This document shows, in pieces, positions 1-27,744 of a DNA stretch of 64,000 bases. The notes under the pieces are model-generated. The model saw only the letters and a list, made by a program, of their open reading frames with translations. It ran no database searches and was not told the DNA's origin. The position numbers and the translations under genes are program-made. The stretch comes from Ctenosaura bakeri (Eukaryota > Chordata > Lepidosauria > Squamata > Iguanidae). The stretch lies in the NCBI GenBank assembly GCA_948474755.1, contig CAOLHI010000415.1, positions 372,001 to 436,000 of the forward strand. The letters run 5' to 3'. Position 1 is the stretch's first letter. Each line of letters opens with the position of its first letter.

Positions 1-399
1 TGGGACTTTTTTGTGAAGTATGATACACTCTTTTAAGGAGTTCTCAAAGATTAAAAATCAGAAGCAGACTGCATGCTTTGTGCATGCATGTCTCTTCCAC
101 TGAGCTTTTCCTCTTCCTTTGTGCATGGTCCAAATCTATCCCAGAGGTTTGCAGGACTCTGGAGCAGATTTTTCAGTGGGCATGAGCTGTAGGGACAAGG
201 AAAGAGAAGGAAGTTCTGCCACAGAAATAGACTTCTTATACAACATTGGGTCCTTGCAGTATTTTTTCAGAAAGCTCAGGGTGATATATTTGTGTCATCA
301 CTACTTGGATAGATACACTAAGTTCTGTCCTGGGGAATGTACACCCTTTATTTCTTCATTTGTTTTTTCTTCTTCATGTGTTGCGGTAACAGTGGTAAT

Positions 400-740
400 A
401 ATAATTTTAATAATAAATTTTATTCCTTGCCCAATATTTATTTTATTTCTTGCCAATAATAATAATAAATTTTATTTCTTTATTTCTCTCCCCAAGACTC
501 AAGGTGGGGTATAACATAAATTAAAATACAACTAAGAACAAATTGATTAAAATACATTAAAAACTCATAAAACCATTTAAATACATCAGTTTAAAATTCA
601 TAAGTAAAAATTGACTGGGTAGGCCTGCTGAAAGAGATGGGTCTTTAATATTTTTTAAAATACAGAGTGCATGTTTTGCTGTTGAATCTCTACCTGCAGA
701 TCATTGCACCGTCTAGGGGTAACCAGTGACAAGATCCTCT
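400..740. repeat. Interspersed repeat (A/T-rich 3' end plus 'aggcctgctg' block)
   Basis: A TTTATT-rich segment is followed by a 'caaggtggggtataac' block, then by a segment reading 'gtaggcctgctgaaagag'. Similar blocks recur at about 27165-27400, 32515-32880 and 57420-57690, so this is a dispersed family. I cannot name the family from sequence alone. Confidence 0.45.
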
Positions 741-1805
741 CGGTGACCATTTCCAGGCTAGTCCTGGCCAGTTTAGAGGACTGGAGCGTTACTGTCTGTA
801 GTCAAGCAGGTTTTGCAGGTTGTTAGAGTGCTTTACAAAATCCTGTTGGACCAGAACTGGGTGTACCCCACAGGAAACAATGTCTCTTTCAAAATGCCTT
901 CAAATCCTAAATTATTGTTGGTCTCCAGTCAGAACCGTATGATAAGTTCCCCATGAGTGGCACAAGCAGTTCTGCTCTTCTGGGGCAACCTGTTTTCTTT
1001 AGACTTTGAATGTGGATTGCCTTGCTTTCCTGGTTGCTTGGCACTACTGAGCCCTGGCTGTGTTCCCCCAGTCCCGAGACAGAATCTGTCCTCTTTTTAC
1101 ATCCCAGTACCATTTTTTGGCTGTAGATTACATTTGCTGAACCTGACTATGAAAACCTTTCCCACCATCTTGTGCATTTTTTGTGTTGACTGGGGCTACT
1201 CTGCATTTCACTGGGTTACGGAAGAAAAGAACACAATTTGAGAAAGAAAGAAAAATGCCCTTTAAACCGTAGCAGATGTTTCCATGAATGGAAGCCGCAT
1301 AATCATGAATCGAACATAGCTTGGCATTACCAGTAAAGCTCTTCCAAGATGCATTTTTGTTCTGTAGCCTTCATTTATCACAAGAGAGGTTCAGAAAGGC
1401 TCTTACTGTAAGACCAAACAAAAGTGTAGGCGAAAAGATCTGTGAGTGGCTGGAGGGCAGGTATAAATGGTTCCAAACTTTCCCTAGGGATGTTGTTTTC
1501 AGGAGGGATGCATTCCAGCTTTCTCATACAGATGAGCCAAATGTTGTGCCAATACTGTTTCTAAGACAGTTTATAATGAGGAATTCATATTTACATCGCA
1601 CCTTTTTCTAAGAGCTAAACTATATTAGCTCTGTCATTCTTACAATAGCCTTGTAAAGTAGGTCAGCTTTCATCTCTAAGAGAAAAAGAGGGCCGTGGAC
1701 AAGGACATCCACTGAGGAAGAGAAGTTACCTTTATAGCAACATCAATGCATTTGTATTTATTTGATGCATTTGAAAACCACTTTCAAGTACAGAGTTGAT
1801 GGGGC

Positions 1806-1915
1806 CAAGCTTAGTGGTAGAGCACATGTTTTGCATGGGAAGTGTCCCAGCTCAGTCCTAGCTGTCTGAAGCTGAAAAAGATCTTGGGCAGCAAGGGCTG
1901 GGCACAATTTCTGCT
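1806..1915 (+). repeat. tRNA-derived SINE head, degraded
   Basis: The segment starts with an A-box-like 'agtggtagagcac' and continues with a B-box-like region around 1850-1862 spaced as in a tRNA, then non-tRNA sequence. This is the layout of a tRNA-derived SINE rather than a functional tRNA: the acceptor stem cannot pair. A related head occurs at about 50875-50945. Confidence 0.5.
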
Positions 1916-1922
1916 TGAGACT

Positions 1923-2032
1923 TTTGTTGTTGCTGCTGCTGTTGTTGTGTGCCTTCAAGCCATTTCCAGCTTACGGTAACCCGAAGGCAGATCTATCACA
2001 GGGTTTTCTGGATTAGGTTTGTTCAGAAATGA
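1923..2032 (-). repeat. SINE with ACA-type tail, 3' fragment
   Basis: On the minus strand the element ends in an (ACA)n-like tail (plus-strand TTGTTGTTGCTG) after the block complementary to 'gtgccttcaagccatttcc'. The block is shared with copies at 14931, 21882, 25723, 36580, 43891 and 52963. Only the tail half is preserved. Confidence 0.55.
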
Positions 2033-2403
2033 GCTGCTGTCACCTTCTACTGACCTTCAGGCAGACATAATTATACATAGTGAGATGTGCAAGAATGGGG
2101 TAGCTCAGGAATCTGCAATTTTTGGCTCAGTGGCAGCTAGATTTAGAACCATGCCCATTTCAGTCAGTGTTTTGTTAAGCTTAGATTATCTGTTGTATGC
2201 TCCGGTGAACTGGCAGCTTCACCTGTTAGCTATAAGGAATACAAGCCTTCTGCAGTGAGGGGCATATGAGTATTTTTAACGGGTGGTTTTTATAGTGGCA
2301 TATGAGTATTTTTACTGGCAGTTCCTCTAGCACAGCAAATTTCATATACACAGATCAAGATTTTCTTCATGCCATCTTTCTCAGTGAAACAGAAGACTGA
2401 CTC

Positions 2404-2507
2404 ATATTTTTTTTTATTTTTTTTTTATTTATTTATTTGTATCCCGCCTCTCCATATGGATCGAGGCGGCGAACAACTTAGCATGTATTTCGAAACATGT
2501 TTCTATA
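2404..2507 (-). repeat. tRNA-derived SINE, 3' end only
   Basis: An ATTT-rich stretch is followed by the block 'ggatcgaggcggcgaacaac', which matches the 3' end of the longer SINE copies at 7761-7997 and 48273-48530. The tRNA-like head is missing, a typical 5'-truncated insertion. Confidence 0.6.
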
Positions 2508-2677
2508 CATATTTCTGTTCTCTGCTCCCACCACCACTCCAAATTTTTCAGGATGTGTTTGTAATTGTCCAAGAACAAGCTGAAGCTCCGGAGATGTCAC
2601 CATAGTTGTTCTGGGCATACTTTGATAAGGGACTAAACTGCTTGACAATGCTGCCAGAGTCGAAAGGGAGGAATTAA

Positions 2678-18720
<16,043 letters not shown>

Positions 18721-19172
18721 GCAATATCAGCTAATCAAAATGCTACAAATTTAGTACAGCGTGCCTTGATTTGCTGCCACTTAACAGTATGGAAAAGCAC
18801 GGTTTAACGGGATACGTGTGTGCGTGTATGTATGTCTGTATCTTCAAAACAAACAAACAAACAAACAAAACCCTGTCTCTTCCTACCTGTGCATGGGGGA
18901 GACCAGGGAAGTCCTCTTGACTGTTCATCACAGGGTGTGGGAATAGTGTTGGATGTGAGCAGTGCCTGCCACACAACTGGTGTTTCTGCTTTCGACTGCC
19001 CTTGTCTCTTACAACGTGGAGATTTATGGACTGGTCTGGGGTTTCTTTTTCCCTGAGCTGCAAGGAGGATGAGCATAAACCAAGAGGGCACAAAAATGAC
19101 TGCACGACTTAGAAGCACAAACTTTCTGAGCCTTGGGGCATCTGGGAGCAGGTATTGGATCTAACTATATAT

Positions 19173-20580
19173 TGTACATATATATATTTTTTCCCAGTCT
19201 GTGCTTGTGTTAATTGCAATGATAATGGTGGTCATGTGGTTTTTTTCTACACAACAACAATGTAGGCGTGGGTGTGCATATGCACACAAATAACTTATAC
19301 ATAGGTGTATATATATATATAAACAAAATTAAGTACTTGGGTATTTCTGTGGCTTAAGGACATTGTACCAAATGTGACAAGTATGTACATACATGTCCAT
19401 GATTTCAGGCACCACATGTTTGTCTGACGTTGAAACTGGCGCAAAGCAGCATGTGCATAAGACTTGGTTGTAACATTTTTTGCACTACATACACTTTAAT
19501 TACTTGATAAGGCATTTTAATCTTCACTGAGGAGCATCTGTGTACTGGGTGTGAGCGGAGGGGGGTGCAATGGTTTATTTAATTGTTCGCCACACGTAAA
19601 GCTTATTTATACAGTGGGAAAGAAACCCACCATTTCTGCACTAATACTTACTTGAGATGCTGAAGCAACTTGTTTTTCTGCCATGACTGGTTAACTAACT
19701 TGTGTTTTTGTGTATACACATACATATATATACACACACACAATTTTCCAGAAGGAAAACAAAAGTAAGTAGGTTGTTTCTATAAATTATGTTTTTTCAT
19801 AAAAGGTTTTGATGCCATTTTTTTCCCTTTGTACTTAAAACCTGTAAGAGTGAGCACCGTTGCCTCTCCTTGCAGCTGTGTGTGTGAGACAGATGTCAGA
19901 TTAGTATTTTTTATTTCTTTTTCCTTGTCCTGTAAAGAAAGGTAGTTGGAGCTGGCGAGCTGGAGCACAGCCACTGTGGAACTGAAGTTACACTGGATGA
20001 AATGGGTGTTCCATGGCCTTAATGTAAGGGATGTTTTCTGGGAGACACCCATTTAGCACGGTGCTGGTGAGTTGTGTTCTGGGTTGTTACACATGTAGCA
20101 CACTGGAGGAGAGGGGCAGAAAAAAATTGCCTCTTTTCTTCCTCCCCTCCTCTTTTTTTTAAAAAAATATATATTCATGCCAAAATGTTAGCCAAAGAGG
20201 TCCTTAATCTCGTTTCAACATTTCTGTACATATATCCTGAAATCACACACGGTGCCCCCTACCCCAGCCAACGGGATTTCAGCTGCTTCAAGTCAGGCGT
20301 GGCGAGACCACAGAGAGATGTGCAGCTTTCTCACCAGTCTTATTTAGGGAAAATAATCATGTCTGTCTGTTTGTCTGTCTCGATCATCTTTGAGATATAA
20401 CCCTTTTTAAAAACAATGGAGAGAGAGTGAGAGAAGAAAAAAAAAGAGAAATGTATAATTTTATCCCGTTTTTTTAATATTTTGGTGTAGCGACCGACTT
20501 GTATCTATATATATATTATAGATGACTTTTTGTGAGTTTTGCAAAGACGTATGTACAGATTTTGTAAATACAAAACTTTT
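19173..20580 (+). promoter_or_regulatory. Four Pumilio response element motifs in PHAF1 3' UTR
   Basis: TGTACATA occurs at 19173-19180, 19384-19391 and 20225-20232, and TGTAAATA at 20573-20580. These match the UGUANAUA consensus bound by PUM1/PUM2, which usually destabilise or repress target mRNAs. Several perfect copies in one UTR suggest regulation but do not prove it: the UTR is A/U-rich, which raises chance matches. Confidence 0.45.
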
Positions 20581-20813
20581 TTGTAATTTTAACTCCATGT
20601 ACAGTGTAATCTTGTATAGTTTATCAACAAATGAGGGATAGGAGATTTTAGAATGTTAAATACAAGCTTTGAATCCTGGACCAGTAGCAGGGATAAACGT
20701 GGTGCGTGGTATTGGATGTGTTGTTGTGTGTATTGGTGAGTATGTGTGATCTCCTTTTTGCCATTTAGTCTTCCTGTATACTGTGACATTCTGTGCCCTT
20801 TTACTTAAGAGAA

Positions 20814-20819
20814 AATAAA
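20814..20819 (+). terminator. PHAF1 proximal poly(A) signal AATAAA
   Basis: Canonical AATAAA about 2.1 kb after the stop codon, followed within 50 bases by a G/T-rich stretch (around 20847-20872). It is probably one of two alternative 3' ends. Confidence 0.65.
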
Positions 20820-21057
20820 GGAAAACCCCAAGGAAAATTTAATTGATGATGGGGAGGGTGGGGGTGTTGAATGGTTTACCTTTCTTCCTAGATGTTACTC
20901 CTCTTCTTCATAACATGTTGTTTTTTTCCTATGATCATTGCTTGCTGAGAAAAATCTCCCAAGACTCTTCCCTTTCTCTTTCTAACATGCATTCTGTTTT
21001 TCATAACCTTCTGTAAATTGTATGAAATACCTAACTAGCATGTACATTGAAAGGACA

Positions 21058-21063
21058 AATAAA
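21058..21063 (+). terminator. PHAF1 distal poly(A) signal AATAAA
   Basis: A second AATAAA followed by a GT-rich downstream element (GTTGCTGTGTTG, then GGGTGTGTGTATTTTG near 21103-21118). The better downstream element makes this a good candidate for the main 3' end. Confidence 0.65.
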
Positions 21064-21159
21064 AAGAAACTCAGTTGCTGTGTTGTTAAAATACAGTGGC
21101 TGGGTGTGTGTATTTTGCAATGCATGATTTATTGTTCTTTAGAGCTTACATTTTCGTGA

Positions 21160-22145
21160 GGAGCTGAGTATATGGGATTCTCCTCTCCCTCTTCCACGTT
21201 ATCCTCCTAGACACCATCTGAGGTGGAGAGTTGCTGGCCCAAAGTCACCCAGAGCGAGTGGAAATTCGAACCTGGGTCTTAAGGTTGAAAGGGGTTTTGA
21301 GCCTGGGTTTTTTTGTTTCTGGTCTGGTATTTTTTGTGCCATATACAACACTGAGCAACTTTCAAAGATCATACAGGGCTACAGGAGTTTATTCCATCCT
21401 TGCCATGCATCTCACATCACTGCCACAGTTGCCGCTGTGTTTTGGCTGGGCCTCTGCAGCCCTCCAGAGGCTCACGGGGCCCAGAGTGCCTCTCCCCCTT
21501 CAACCTGGCTTACTGGCCAAGGTTGCTCCAAACTGGCCTGTGCAAGTCACCATGCTCCGGCCCTTTGGGTTCTTAACATCCAGGTGCTGGGATTTTTGAA
21601 ATCTGAATTGGATCTGGGGTATTTGGAACTCGGAATTCCAATATACTGAAGGTAAGCACTGCAGAGTACATGTCCTGTATTTCATTAGCCCACTGAGAAT
21701 GCTATCGTCCCCCGGTTGGGGACAACCTACCGATAACCACAAGATGTCACTTCTGTTTCTTAGCTGACAGTTCACCAAAAAGAAGAAGAAGGGGGAAAAA
21801 AGAAAACCAGCATGGGACAGTGGGTTGGTTGGCAGGGTTCTTCACAACCGTTTATGGGCTGGCATCTTTTTTCGTGACATTGTTGTGTGTCTTCAAGTTG
21901 TTGCCAGCTAATGGCGAGCTAGTCCAACACTTCGAACTGCTACACTTACTCCCATATTGCAACCCTATCCTAAGCTTTTTTCCTGGCCAGACTTTCAGAG
22001 AAGGTTTGCCATTGCCTTCCTGAGAGGCTGAGAGACTGTGACTTGCCCAAGGTCACCCGGCGAGTTTCTGTGGCTTTTTGTGGATTCAGACCCTGATCTC
22101 TTAGACCCCTGGCCCAATACTCACACCACTATCCTATGCTGCTTT
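21160..22145 (-). repeat. SINE pieces after PHAF1
   Basis: A MIR/CORE-like segment at about 21160-21285 shows 'gcccaaagtcacccagagcg' and a TTCGAACC B box (complement orientation). A full-length SINE of the ACA-tail family follows at about 21882-22142, with 'aggctgagagactgtgacttgcccaag' and a decayed tRNA-like head on the minus strand. The sequence between them is unassigned. Confidence 0.6.
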
Positions 22146-23301
22146 CTTTACCCCCCCCATCCATCTCCAGTGTTCCAAAGCCTGTGACTGGCTAGCTTTT
22201 CCCAGTCTTGTCTAGTTAGTTCACACTTTGCTCTGTGCAAAAGTCTCCCATCCCTGATTTCCAGCTAAATTTTAACTGTCCTCTCTGTGGGAGAAAGCTC
22301 CCTGTTGTTACCAGGTGTATCCATTTCAGGGGATTTGCCCACTTCAGCATTATTTTAAATATTTTGGAGGCACCTATAAGACTGAGGACCTTCTTTGGGC
22401 ATCTGAAAGCAACCATGGTGCCTCTTGAAAGCAAACAGGCTGCTTCTGTCTGCCTGCTCCGCCGCGTTTCCTGTTTGGTTTCCACGGGCTGCAGATTATT
22501 TGTGCTTTTCAGTAACTCAGACCCTTCGTGCTTTACTGAAACTCAGCCTGCAGCTAAGTCTAAATATTTGCTACTGAAACAACCATCTCTTCCTTCAGAG
22601 CCCTGCCTCGATTTTCCTCCTTTGCTATTTCCCCTGTATCAATTTTTGTATTGTGATTTCCTTGGGGCAGGGGCCTGTTAGTGTGCACGCTTGAAACTGA
22701 TGACGTGGACGGAGTAGTTTCGTCTTCTCATTTGGACATTCCTTCTCATTGAGTCTCAAAGGCGCTTCTGGGTTCCTTTGCACAGACTTACTTGGCTATT
22801 TCTTTGCATGTGTACACTGAGCATATTCTGTGAATTTTAATAGCAGTGATAGCCTAGCCAAGTGAAATGGGTGTTCAGGGGAGTAGTTTAACTAACAGCA
22901 ACGGTTTGGGATTTGCATGCCTATAAGCAGATTTTATTAATTTTAGCCCTAAATGCATAGCCTAATAGGCACAATTCCAAAATCTGCTGCTTATATATGT
23001 GTATGTATATGTGTGTGTGTATATATATTCTGTATAATCCTGTAGTTTTCAAAGTGGCTTCTGTCTGTTAACATCAGAAAGCAATGCCTATGAGGAGGGA
23101 GGAGGACAATAGTCTATAAATGCTTAAATTAACTACAGGCTTCCCTGCTTATCTGACAAGGTAGGGACCGGAACATTTTCAGAAAACGGAATAGGTTGAA
23201 AAGCGGAAGCCATGTGCTGTACTGCAGGGAGGAGAAAGGACTTACAGAGGGTCACTTGGGCCAACCACACATAGGCTGCTTGCAAAGTCTCTCAGCTGGC
23301 T
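22143..23301. other. Unassigned intergenic sequence
   Basis: No gene or clear repeat is recognised. A TG/TA dinucleotide run lies at about 22996-23028. The 148-codon frame at 22235-22681 has no homology I recognise and no supporting splice or start context. Confidence 0.5.
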
Positions 23302-23702
23302 TAGAATCATAGAAATGTAGAGTTGGAAGAGACCCCAGGGGCCATCCAGTCCAACCCCCTGCTATGCAGGAACACCCTCAAAGCACTCCCTTGGACAGAT
23401 GGCCATCCACCTCCAAAGAAGGAGACTCCACCACACTCCATGGAGGCAGCATATTCCACTGCCGGACAGCCCTGACTGTCAGGAAGTTCTTCCTGAGGTT
23501 CAGGTGGAATCTCCTTTCCTGCAGCTTGAATCCATTGCTCCTCGTCCTGGTCTCTGGAGCAGCAGAAAACAAGCCCTCTCCTTCCTCCACATGGCATCCC
23601 TTCAAATATTTAAACATGGCTATCATGTCCCCTCTCAACCTTCTCTTCTGCAGACTAAACATACCCAGCTCTCTAAGTCTATCCTCATAGGGCTTCATGG
23701 CT
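23302..23702 (-). mobile_element. CR1 LINE 3' fragment
   Basis: The minus strand encodes the CR1 ORF2 C-terminus ([20 protein letters not shown] through RQWNMLPPWSVVESPSLEV). Its 3' end is AGAATCATAG at 23303. The open frame of 106 codons is a young-looking remnant, not a host gene. Confidence 0.9.
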
Positions 23703-24513
23703 TAGCCCCCCTTTTCCCCTTTTCAGCTTGCTTTGCAAGCATTGCACCCCTGTGAGTGGTTCCAAGCGAGCTTCCCTAGGAAAGAAGAACTGATGAAAGA
23801 GCAGACACCACATCGAATCAATAGAACCTGTCCTTGATTTGGAAGCGTCAAAAGAGCAAGCCGTCAGATAAGAAGGCGTCAAAAGATGGGGGCTTCCTAA
23901 ATTGCTAACCATTTGACCTGTCTTCTGCAACCTCCGTAGCTTTCGGTCCCAGACAAAAGGAACTTCTTCAAGAAATCCAGCCCATTTTTTGTAGAAACCT
24001 TTTCAGAAAGTTTCTAAGTTATTCAGTCAAGATACAGATAGCTATCCACAAGATGGCAGTTTCGTCCCGTTTTAGCCTATTTGAATCTTCTGTATTGTTT
24101 TATCCTGTTTTCATGCTGGACAGATTTTGGCTACAATTTTTTAATCTGAGTCTTTGCTAAAAAGGTCTGTAACCAAAATAAGCATATGTTTGTACGTTCA
24201 GTACTGTCTTTTCATTTCTCATCAATGGGAAGTGAAGGCAAAGGTAGGGAAATTGTAGCTTGTGGACTACAAGTGGCCTCTGAATCCCCCCACCAATCCC
24301 CTGAAGCTACCTACCCACCTCAGTCTTTTTTTTGCATTCAGTATCATTTGGGGGCAATTAATATCACACAGAACCCACCCCCAAAAGAAAGCTTGCAAAA
24401 ATACCCCTATTGCATCTCTACAAGCATTCCAGAGCACTGCACTAAGTCCGATTACCTCCCTTTTCCTCCACAGCTCCTTTCATTGCGAACGAGTGTCAGA
24501 GGGCCCACCAAGT

Positions 24514-24820
24514 TATAGAATCATCGAATGGTAGAGTTGGAAGAGACCAAAAGGGCCATACCTCCAACCCCCTGCCATGCAGGAAGACATCGTCAAAGCA
24601 TTGACCGTCTCTGCTTAAAAACCTCCAAAGAAGGAGACTCCACCACGCTCTCCAGCAGTGCATTCCATTATCAAACTGCTCTTACTGTCAGGAAGTTCTT
24701 CCTAATGTTTAGATGGAATCTCTTTTCCTGAAGTTTGAAGCCATTGCCCCGTGTCCTAGGCTCTGGAGTGGCAGCAAACAGGCTTGCTCCATCCTCCATA
24801 GTCATTCCTTCAAACATACA
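24514..24820 (-). mobile_element. CR1 LINE 3' fragment, older
   Basis: It has the same 3' end and body as the other CR1 copies ('tagagttggaagagacc', then 'gcttaaaaacctccaaag', then 'caggaagttcttcctaatg') but with more substitutions. It runs into an A/T-rich stretch at 24820-24880. Confidence 0.85.
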
Positions 24821-25509
24821 AAAATATTAAACAAAATATTAAGAATATTTAATTAAATTAAGAATATTTAAACATACAAAATTCTCCTCCCCCCATGAAA
24901 TTTTCCTTCAATTCCAAAATTTCTAGCACTGCAGAAGATGAGAGAGTGAAAACCATTCACACACCTAGAATTCTTGTATTTTTACATTTCCTTGGTCACA
25001 TTGCCTGCCCCTTTCCTTTGGATGCCTAAACTCTATTTGTAAATGCTCAACTGTAGTTTTAAATTATTGCAATACTAGAATTTTTTTTTAGGGAGGGGGA
25101 AAGAATGAAAGAAAATTTCATTGGTGGGACAATATTCTAATCTAATGGGGAAATCCTCCATGCAACAGATACTCTCCTGGAGTAAAGGCAAGTAGCGAAA
25201 TAGGCATTTTCTGCTCTCTGTGTTCCATATTCTCCTCCCCCTTCCCTCTGCTCTTACCAACAGCTGGCTGCAATATTCTTTTGCCAGGAACTGCTTTCCT
25301 TCTAATTAAAAACAGATTTCTCTCTGTTGTGAAGTAATCAAGTTATGTGATCACATTCACAGTTGCTGATCCCAGAATCTTTTCCTCTTGGTCCTGAAAT
25401 CAACCCATTGCTACCTGCTACCCATTTGCTGTCTGCAGGAATTTCTCACTTTCTTTGCATGTTTTCCTTTCGTTAAGTGCTTCCAGGTGGGAAATTTGCA
25501 AGCCCCCAG

Positions 25510-25605
25510 ATTTTGTCGGACTGCCGTTCCCACCAGCACAGTCCACCATGAGGGATGATGGTAGTTGTAGTCCAGCAACTTCTGGAGAACTCCAGCAACT
25601 CTCTC
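25510..25605. repeat. Short 'actacaactccca' repeat
   Basis: The segment reads 'gccgttcccaccagcacagt' then 'gggatgatggtagttgtag', a short imperfectly palindromic dispersed repeat seen also near 14844-14880, 14266-14380, 31510-31570, 35210-35300, 40575-40600, 52915-52950 and 54610-54675. It matters because its core resembles a ZNF143 site. Confidence 0.5.
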
Positions 25606-25722
25606 CTCCCCAGGCTGTGGCAATTAATATATCGGGAATCCTTAAATAATTCAAAAGGAGGCTGCATACCTGTCAGGATGTGTGATCATTTTCCCATGCT
25701 TTGAACCTCCATATTTCCTGTT

Positions 25723-25925
25723 TGTTGTTGTGAAGTGCCTTCAAGTCATTTTTTACTTTAATTACCATGAGAAGGACCGATCACAGGATTTTCTTGGAAA
25801 GATTTGTTCAGAGGCAATTTGCCATTTAATAATTCTATGGCTGAGAGAGAGTGACTGGTCTAAGATCGCCCAGTGCATTTCCATGGCCAAGTAGGGATTT
25901 GAACCTTGATATCCTAAATCCAATA
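25723..25925 (-). repeat. SINE with ACA-type tail
   Basis: TTGTTGTTGTG tail, 'gtgccttcaagtca', 'cacaggattttcttggaaag', 'ggctgagagagagtgactgg' and a decayed head in the order expected for the minus strand. Full length, with internal changes. Confidence 0.7.
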
Positions 25926-26671
25926 GTGTCATAGCAAGCATCATTCCTGGAAGGGCCTTTGCTCCTTTCTCTGGGAAGCAACTGAAAGCCCCCAAAGAAG
26001 CAAACTAACATAACAGTATAGCCAGCGAACACAATGAAATACAAAAGATTTTATCACCGAGGTTTGTACAGCTTTGTCCTGTCCTCTCTTGGTCACCCCG
26101 TGGCAGCCAGTCATGCGTTGTTTGATTTGCAAACTGCCCTGGTGTCTGCAATCCATTCCTATCTGGTCTTTTTCTCTTTTGGAAAGGCCTGTATTCCGTG
26201 CACATCCTGTTGTCCTCCCAAACAAAGCTGCCTGAAGGCAAATACACATTGTGCTAGAAGAAGATGCTGGCAGAGGAATACAGTGAGGAAGGGAGGGAGT
26301 GAAATGTGTTTTTTAAGATTGCTATGGCACTACTACCTAGAGGTTTCTTTTGGCAGGAGGGCAAGGTTCGAGGATTGGGCCCTCAAGTGCTCCTGAGAAC
26401 CAGAAACTTCCTGGTGCCGCGTGTTCCATCCCTGTCCCACCCAAATGTCAGTGGTTCAATAGGTGCCCCTGCTCCAGGCTGCTCCTCCAGCAGTTCTGGA
26501 GGAAAAATATATAAGTGGACAACCTTTTGGTCAATTGTGAGGTCAATAGCTAGGCGTACAACCTCATAACGTATTTATTCATTTTATTTATGCTAGGCAT
26601 TTCTCCCATACAGGACCCAACACAGCTCACATCACGTGTTAAAACTGTATAGCTCAAAACAATCTGGAATA

Positions 26672-27149
26672 CAGTCGGCCCTCCACATTTGCAGGTTTGA
26701 CTTTCATGGATTTGATATTTGTGAGTTTATTCAACCCCTGCATCCCTCCATTTCAGGAGCTTTTTTTCCGGAGAACCTTCCCTCTCAGCAGCTCCAATCA
26801 GACTCCACAGTCCTTGAAAAACCCATCTCTGGTCTTCCTCCTCCTCCATCAGCCACTGCCTGGCCAGCTAAGGACAGATCACAGCCCAATTTCTCAGCGC
26901 CCCAAGCCCTTTCCTGATGCCCTCGGCACACCCAAGGAAGGAGATGAGTGAGAAAGGGAGAAAGTATAGGGCAACCATACTGACCCTCCGCACTTTCCCT
27001 CTCCTTTCCCTGACCCAGTTTGGGCCCTGGGTGCCCACTCTCCCCACCGGGCCTCAGCCCCCTTTCCGGAAACACACACACGTTGATACTTGCAGTTGTC
27101 CCACTCGTCGTGAGGTCCTATGCTCCTAGCAAATGCGGAAAGCCAACTG
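26672..27149. mobile_element. Tigger-like (Tc1/mariner superfamily) non-autonomous transposon
   Basis: The ends are CAGTCGGCCCTCCACATTTG and the inverted GCGGAAAGCCAACTG, flanked by TA on both sides (26670-26671 and 27150-27151), the TA target duplication of this superfamily. The interior has no transposase frame; ORFs of 84-102 codons here are shadows. Confidence 0.75.
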
Positions 27150-27164
27150 TACAATGTTTTTTAA

Positions 27165-27400
27165 AAGGCATTAAATACTTTTCTTTTAAATAAAACTTTA
27201 ATAAAACAATTTCAACCACATTAAATCCAACCCATTGCACTACCCCAAGCGGGTTAGAAGCCCTGTTAGATAGAAAGGTTTTGGCCTACTGGCAGGAGGA
27301 AAGCAGGGATGGGACCAAGTCAGCCTTTCTTGGCAGAGAGGGTCATAGACTGAGAGCAACCATCAAGAAGGTCCCGGTGACATGTGAAATTCCCAAACTG
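27165..27400. repeat. Interspersed repeat of the 'aggcctgctgg' family
   Basis: The segment reads 'ttaaataaaactttaataaa', then 'gatagaaaggttttggcctac', then 'gggatgggaccaagtcagcc', the same layout as the copies near 400-740 and 32515-32880. Family not named. Confidence 0.4.
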
Positions 27401-27673
27401 TCCCTCCTAGAGATTCCTGGTTGTGGAAAGAACGGTGTATTCCTGCATGGCAGAGGTTAGGCTTAGACCCTTGTGCTTCTTTCCAGCCCTATGAACCCGT
27501 TCATGGAAGGAACGTTGCCTTCATGAAGGATCTCCAGGAAGGGCAAGTCTTGTTTCAATAGGACAACATTAGTTCTCACCCCACACTTTTGCCCCATCCA
27601 AATATAGAGTATTCAGAACTAACTCATCAACTACCTCCATCACTTGAAATTTGCCCTTGAAAACTGCTAAGTC

Positions 27674-27679
27674 TTTAAT
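27674..27679 (-). terminator. Possible B3GNT9 poly(A) signal ATTAAA
   Basis: ATTAAA on the minus strand lies 66 bases after the stop codon. No strong G/T-rich downstream element is visible, and no AATAAA occurs nearer than about 1.1 kb on this strand, so the 3' end is uncertain. Confidence 0.3.
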
Positions 27680-27744
27680 GTTTACTCGTGTGTAAGCAGC
27701 ATCTCTTGTGTTAGGTGCAGGACGTGGCTATCAGTGTGTAAACC

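Larger units (their letters stand above)
18721..21080 (+). other. PHAF1: PHAF1 3' untranslated region
   Basis: The stretch after the PHAF1 stop codon is free of recognisable transposons, unlike every neighbouring non-coding stretch of similar size, and ends at one of two AATAAA signals. It is A/U-rich with (AAAC)n at 18847-18869 and several TATATA runs. It carries four UGUANAUA motifs (19173, 19384, 20225, 20573). The exact cleavage site is inferred. Confidence 0.8.

Noticed and set aside
119..514. 131-codon frame as a possible upstream PHAF1 exon
   Set aside because: It has no similarity to the N-terminal PHAF1 residues and runs into an A/T-rich dispersed repeat.
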